From Bacillota bacterium (GTDB lineage: Bacteria; Bacillota; Clostridia; Christensenellales; Aristaeellaceae): DNA of 7,348 bases. Where the stretch lies: positions 1 through 7,348 of the forward strand of contig JAEZHK010000146.1 in the NCBI GenBank assembly GCA_023416655.1, given 5' to 3'. The position numbers were made by a program, and so were the translations under genes. Positions 5,429 to 7,348 of the stretch are shown here, piece after piece (the first letter of the stretch is position 1; each line of letters opens with the position of its first letter). The notes under the pieces are model-generated. The model ran no database searches. It was not told the origin of the DNA and saw nothing but the letters and a program-made list of their open reading frames with translations.

Positions 5429-6931
5429 GTGAAGGCAAAAAAGGACAGGCGAGGCCGCGTCGTTCGCTGGCTTGCGCTGGGGCTCGTGATCCTCATGGTA
5501 GGGAGCATCCTGGTTGCGCTCATCATACCGCCGAGCGCGTTCGCCGAAGAGACTGGCCGATGCGATATGCAGCTGACCGTGCTGGAAGGCTTGGGCGCGG
5601 TCAGCGTCACCCAGACGATTGAGTACCAAAATGATACCGGCCAGCCGATCGACCAGATGATCTTCCAGCTGGCGCCCAACGCGCTCCGGCGGGAAACCAC
5701 GGCGCCCTATGAGAGTGAAACCATGATCGACGCCTATCCCGACGGATTTGCCGCGGGGGGCGTCGAAATTCGTTCCGTCCAGTTCAATCAGAGAAACGCG
5801 GACTGGGGCGCGCAGGGCAGCGACGAGGCGGTGGTGCGCGTTGCCTGCGCGCTCGCGCCCGGCGAGCGTGGCGATTTCCGGTTTGAATACGAGCTCCTCT
5901 TGCCCGCGGCGCTCGGCCCGCTGGGCACCGGCGAAATCGGCTGGCGGCTGACCGGCTTCTACCCGCTGCCCGCCGTCTGGGACGGGGAGTTTGTCGTCGA
6001 GCGGGTCAGCCCGGTTGGTGAGAGCCTGCTGGCCGATCCCATGGACTACTTGGTGACCGTCAACCTGCCGGACACCTGGCAGGTCGCGGCGGGCGGCACC
6101 ATTCAGGTGCAGAAGCTGAACGGCGCGCGGCAGAGCGCGATCATTGACCTAAAAAGCGCGCGTTTCTTCGGGCTTTCGCTCAGCCGCAGGTACGTGGAAG
6201 CGGATGCGCAGTCGGCCTTGGGCGTCGGGGTGCGCTCCTTCGCCAATGACCGGGACGCCGCCGGGCGGGCTGCCGCCGCCGCCGCGAAGGCTGTGGACGT
6301 GTACTCTGACCTTTTCGGCCCGTATCCACGGGACAACCTGACTGTCGCGCAGGCGGACCTACTGGACGGGCTGTCTCAGGCGGGCCTTATCCTGCTGCCG
6401 GAGAACCTTTTTTTTCTGGGCGCGCGGGACGAATTGGAGTATCAGGTCGCGCTGTGGACCGCGCGGCAGTGGTTTGGGGAACAGGTAGGGACGAACCCTG
6501 CCGAGGAGCCGTGGCTGACGGAATCGCTGGCCTCTTACGCAGCGCTTTTGTACTATGACAGGGTCTACGGCCACGAACGCTACCTGAAGGAGCTGAATAA
6601 CCGCGTCACCCCGTCCCTGCGGCTCACCATCCCCGGCGGTGTGACGGTGGACAGCGAGGCATTGGGCTTCGGCACGGTAGCCGACTTTAAGGCGGTGACG
6701 CGGGGGCGCGGCGCGGCGGTACTTCATGAGCTTCGGCAGGTGCTGGGGGAGGACGTGCTCCTCGGCGCGCTGAAGCTGTACGCGTCGGAAAACGCCGGGA
6801 AGATGGCGACGCGGGAAGACTTCGCAAGCGCCCTGAGCCGGGCACGGGGCCAGGACGCGGATGGCCTGCTCTTAGAACTCCTCACGGGCATCGACGAGTA
6901 CGTGGGGCAGGAGATTGAATGGTATGAATAG
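5429..6931 (+). CDS. Exported M1-aminopeptidase-like protein, predicted catalytically inactive
   Basis: A 500-residue protein with a basic N-terminus, a hydrophobic segment at about 12-33 and a possible signal cleavage after SAFA (A39), so it is either secreted or N-anchored. Residues 45-240 are beta-rich, like the M1 N-terminal domain. The catalytic-like domain then follows with ARQWFG (345-350), WLTESLASY (362-370) and a C-terminal helical part GRGAAVLHELRQVLG...REDFASAL typical of M1. The zinc motif HExxH is replaced by LWTAR at 342-346, while E365 stands exactly 18 residues later, where the third zinc ligand belongs. The exopeptidase motif GxMEx reads DGLSQ (313-317, S316 for Glu) and the VVYxKG tyrosine region reads VTRGRG. 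The GTG start at 5429 has GGAGGAG five bases upstream; extending the frame to 5393 would overlap the previous gene without a ribosome site. The reading frame is intact, so this looks like a maintained pseudoenzyme, perhaps a binding or scaffold protein. Confidence 0.82.
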   Translation: MKAKKDRRGRVVRWLALGLVILMVGSILVALIIPPSAFAEETGRCDMQLTVLEGLGAVSVTQTIEYQNDTGQPIDQMIFQLAPNALRRETTAPYESETMIDAYPDGFAAGGVEIRSVQFNQRNADWGAQGSDEAVVRVACALAPGERGDFRFEYELLLPAALGPLGTGEIGWRLTGFYPLPAVWDGEFVVERVSPVGESLLADPMDYLVTVNLPDTWQVAAGGTIQVQKLNGARQSAIIDLKSARFFGLSLSRRYVEADAQSALGVGVRSFANDRDAAGRAAAAAAKAVDVYSDLFGPYPRDNLTVAQADLLDGLSQAGLILLPENLFFLGARDELEYQVALWTARQWFGEQVGTNPAEEPWLTESLASYAALLYYDRVYGHERYLKELNNRVTPSLRLTIPGGVTVDSEALGFGTVADFKAVTRGRGAAVLHELRQVLGEDVLLGALKLYASENAGKMATREDFASALSRARGQDADGLLLELLTGIDEYVGQEIEWYE

Positions 6932-6933
6932 GA

Positions 6934-6964
6934 CAAATGAAATTCGCTGCGCGACTTTCATTTG
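6934..6964 (+). repeat. Hairpin directly after the M1-like gene
   Basis: A perfect 9-bp inverted repeat, CAAATGAAA (6934-6942) and TTTCATTTG (6956-6964), with a 13-nt loop, two bases after the stop codon. It is AT-rich and has no T-run, so it may protect the mRNA end rather than terminate. Confidence 0.6.
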
Positions 6965-6979
6965 CGGGAGTAAGCCTGC

Positions 6980-7018
6980 GTGAGCCATGAAATCCTTCGG
7001 GATTTCCGGGCGGCTCAC
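6980..7018 (+). repeat. Two-tier hairpin with TTCG loop
   Basis: Outer arms are GTGAGCC (6980-6986) and GGCTCAC (7012-7018); inner arms are GAAATCC (6989-6995) and GGATTTC (7000-7006) closing a TTCG loop. Both tiers are perfect, separated by a 2/5-nt internal loop. Confidence 0.7.
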
Positions 7019-7032
7019 TGACTTGAGGTATT

Positions 7033-7098
7033 GTTTCCTACGCCAGTGTTCGCACTGGCTACGGAAACCGATTCCCGGCGCGCAGGTCGCCGGAATCG
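7033..7098 (+). repeat. Two abutting imperfect hairpins
   Basis: The first has GTTTCC (7033-7038) with GGAAAC (7063-7068) outside and GCCAGTG with CACTGGC inside, a TTCG loop and a symmetrical tac/tac internal loop. The second begins at the very next base: CGATTCC-c-GGCG (7069-7080) pairs with CGCC-GGAATCG (7088-7098) with one bulged C and a 7-nt loop. Confidence 0.7.
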
Positions 7099-7164
7099 AT
7101 TGAAGCCCATCCGAGACTTTATTGATGCGGAACCGGATCGGGAATGCTTTACCCGACTCGGCGC

Positions 7165-7272
7165 AACATTCCAAATCATCGGAATGTTGCGGTCGCGGAG
7201 CGACTTGGTTTCCAGGCTCAACATTCCAACTCGTTGGAATGTCGAGGTCGCTCCCGGAGCGACTTGGTTTCC
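7165..7272 (+). repeat. Two copies of a ~50-bp composite hairpin module
   Basis: Copy 1 (7165-7213) and copy 2 (7220-7272), start to start 55 bases, share the order AACATTCC - variable loop - GGAATGT - GGTCGC...GGAGCGAC - TTGGTTTCC. Loops and some stem ends differ while stems stay paired, so the copies have diverged with compensation or conserved palindromic arms. Confidence 0.7.
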
Positions 7273-7309
7273 CAAAGGGAAACCAACCTTCCAAAGGGAA
7301 ACCAACCTT
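7272..7309 (+). repeat. Perfect 19-bp tandem duplication
   Basis: CCAAAGGGAAACCAACCTT occurs at 7272-7290 and again at 7291-7309 with no gap. The first copy holds the right arm of the hairpin TTGGTTTCCC-AAA-GGGAAACCAA (7264-7286); the second copy offers a competing right arm. Confidence 0.85.
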
Positions 7310-7348
7310 AGGCGGGTAAGCTCGGCCTTTTGGGGAAAGCCAAATCCC

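Larger units (their letters stand above)
6932..7348. repeat. Non-coding chain of back-to-back hairpins
   Basis: No credible gene is present: the open frames here lack ribosome sites and read through palindromes. At least eleven inverted repeats lie in series: 6934-6964, 6980-7018 (nested, inner loop TTCG), 7033-7068 (loop TTCG), 7069-7098, 7133-7161, 7162-7191, 7192-7204, 7217-7246, 7247-7263, 7264-7286 and 7324-7341. Several abut with no spacer (7068/7069, 7161/7162, 7191/7192, 7246/7247, 7263/7264). Stems are 5 to 13 bp, some with a bulge or matched internal loops, and none has a proper T-run. The words GGAATGT, GACTTGG and GGTTTCC recur. It could be an intergenic repeat family, a structured RNA or a recombination site; the element may continue past the window. 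Confidence 0.75.

Noticed and set aside
6872..7294. 140-codon minus-strand open frame through the hairpin block
   Set aside because: It starts at a TTG without a ribosome site, translates palindromes and overlaps the end of the M1-like gene.
6934..7348. CRISPR array
   Set aside because: The stems differ in sequence and length, and there is no constant repeat with unique spacers of regular size.

Overview
The window looks like chromosomal DNA of a GC-rich anaerobic Bacillota (Clostridia-like) bacterium. The evidence is strong AGGAGG-type ribosome-binding sites, an hnd-type [FeFe]-hydrogenase operon with an embedded ATPase-domain gene, and a sodium-pump decarboxylase beta subunit paired with a tiny OadG-like protein. 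The family or genus cannot be fixed from the sequence alone.

Layout. (1) Minus strand, 2442 down to 1: an operon hndA (NuoE-like) - HATPase-domain protein - hndB (thioredoxin-like ferredoxin) - hndC (NuoF-like). hndC runs off the left edge before its FeS-rich C-terminus, and the catalytic hydrogenase subunit hndD is expected just outside. A sigma70-type promoter (TTGCAC-18-TACAAT), an upstream AT-rich palindrome and a leader hairpin lie ahead of hndA. (2) 2443-3462: about 1 kb without a convincing protein gene. It holds a near-consensus minus-strand promoter (TTGACG-17-TATAAT) followed about 60 nt past its predicted start by a perfect 10-bp terminator hairpin with T6, which predicts an RNA of about 90 nt. 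(3) Plus strand 3463-4794: the membrane beta subunit of a Na+-translocating decarboxylase and a 40-residue membrane partner, closed by a strong terminator. No alpha or biotin-carrier subunit is present. (4) Plus strand 4957-6931: a two-gene unit with its own TTGACA promoter, encoding a small secreted protein and an exported M1-aminopeptidase-like protein whose zinc and catalytic motifs are erased. (5) 6932-7348: a non-coding block built almost entirely of back-to-back hairpins with internally repeated modules.

How the genes relate. The hnd operon would link NAD(P)H and ferredoxin pools to hydrogen, and the OadB/small-subunit pair would drive a sodium gradient from a decarboxylation whose other subunits are encoded elsewhere; both fit a fermentative anaerobe. 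The secreted pair appears functionally separate.

The items most worth a second look are the inactive M1 homologue, the hairpin chain at the right end and the predicted small RNA. No complete new multi-gene system is demonstrable from this window.
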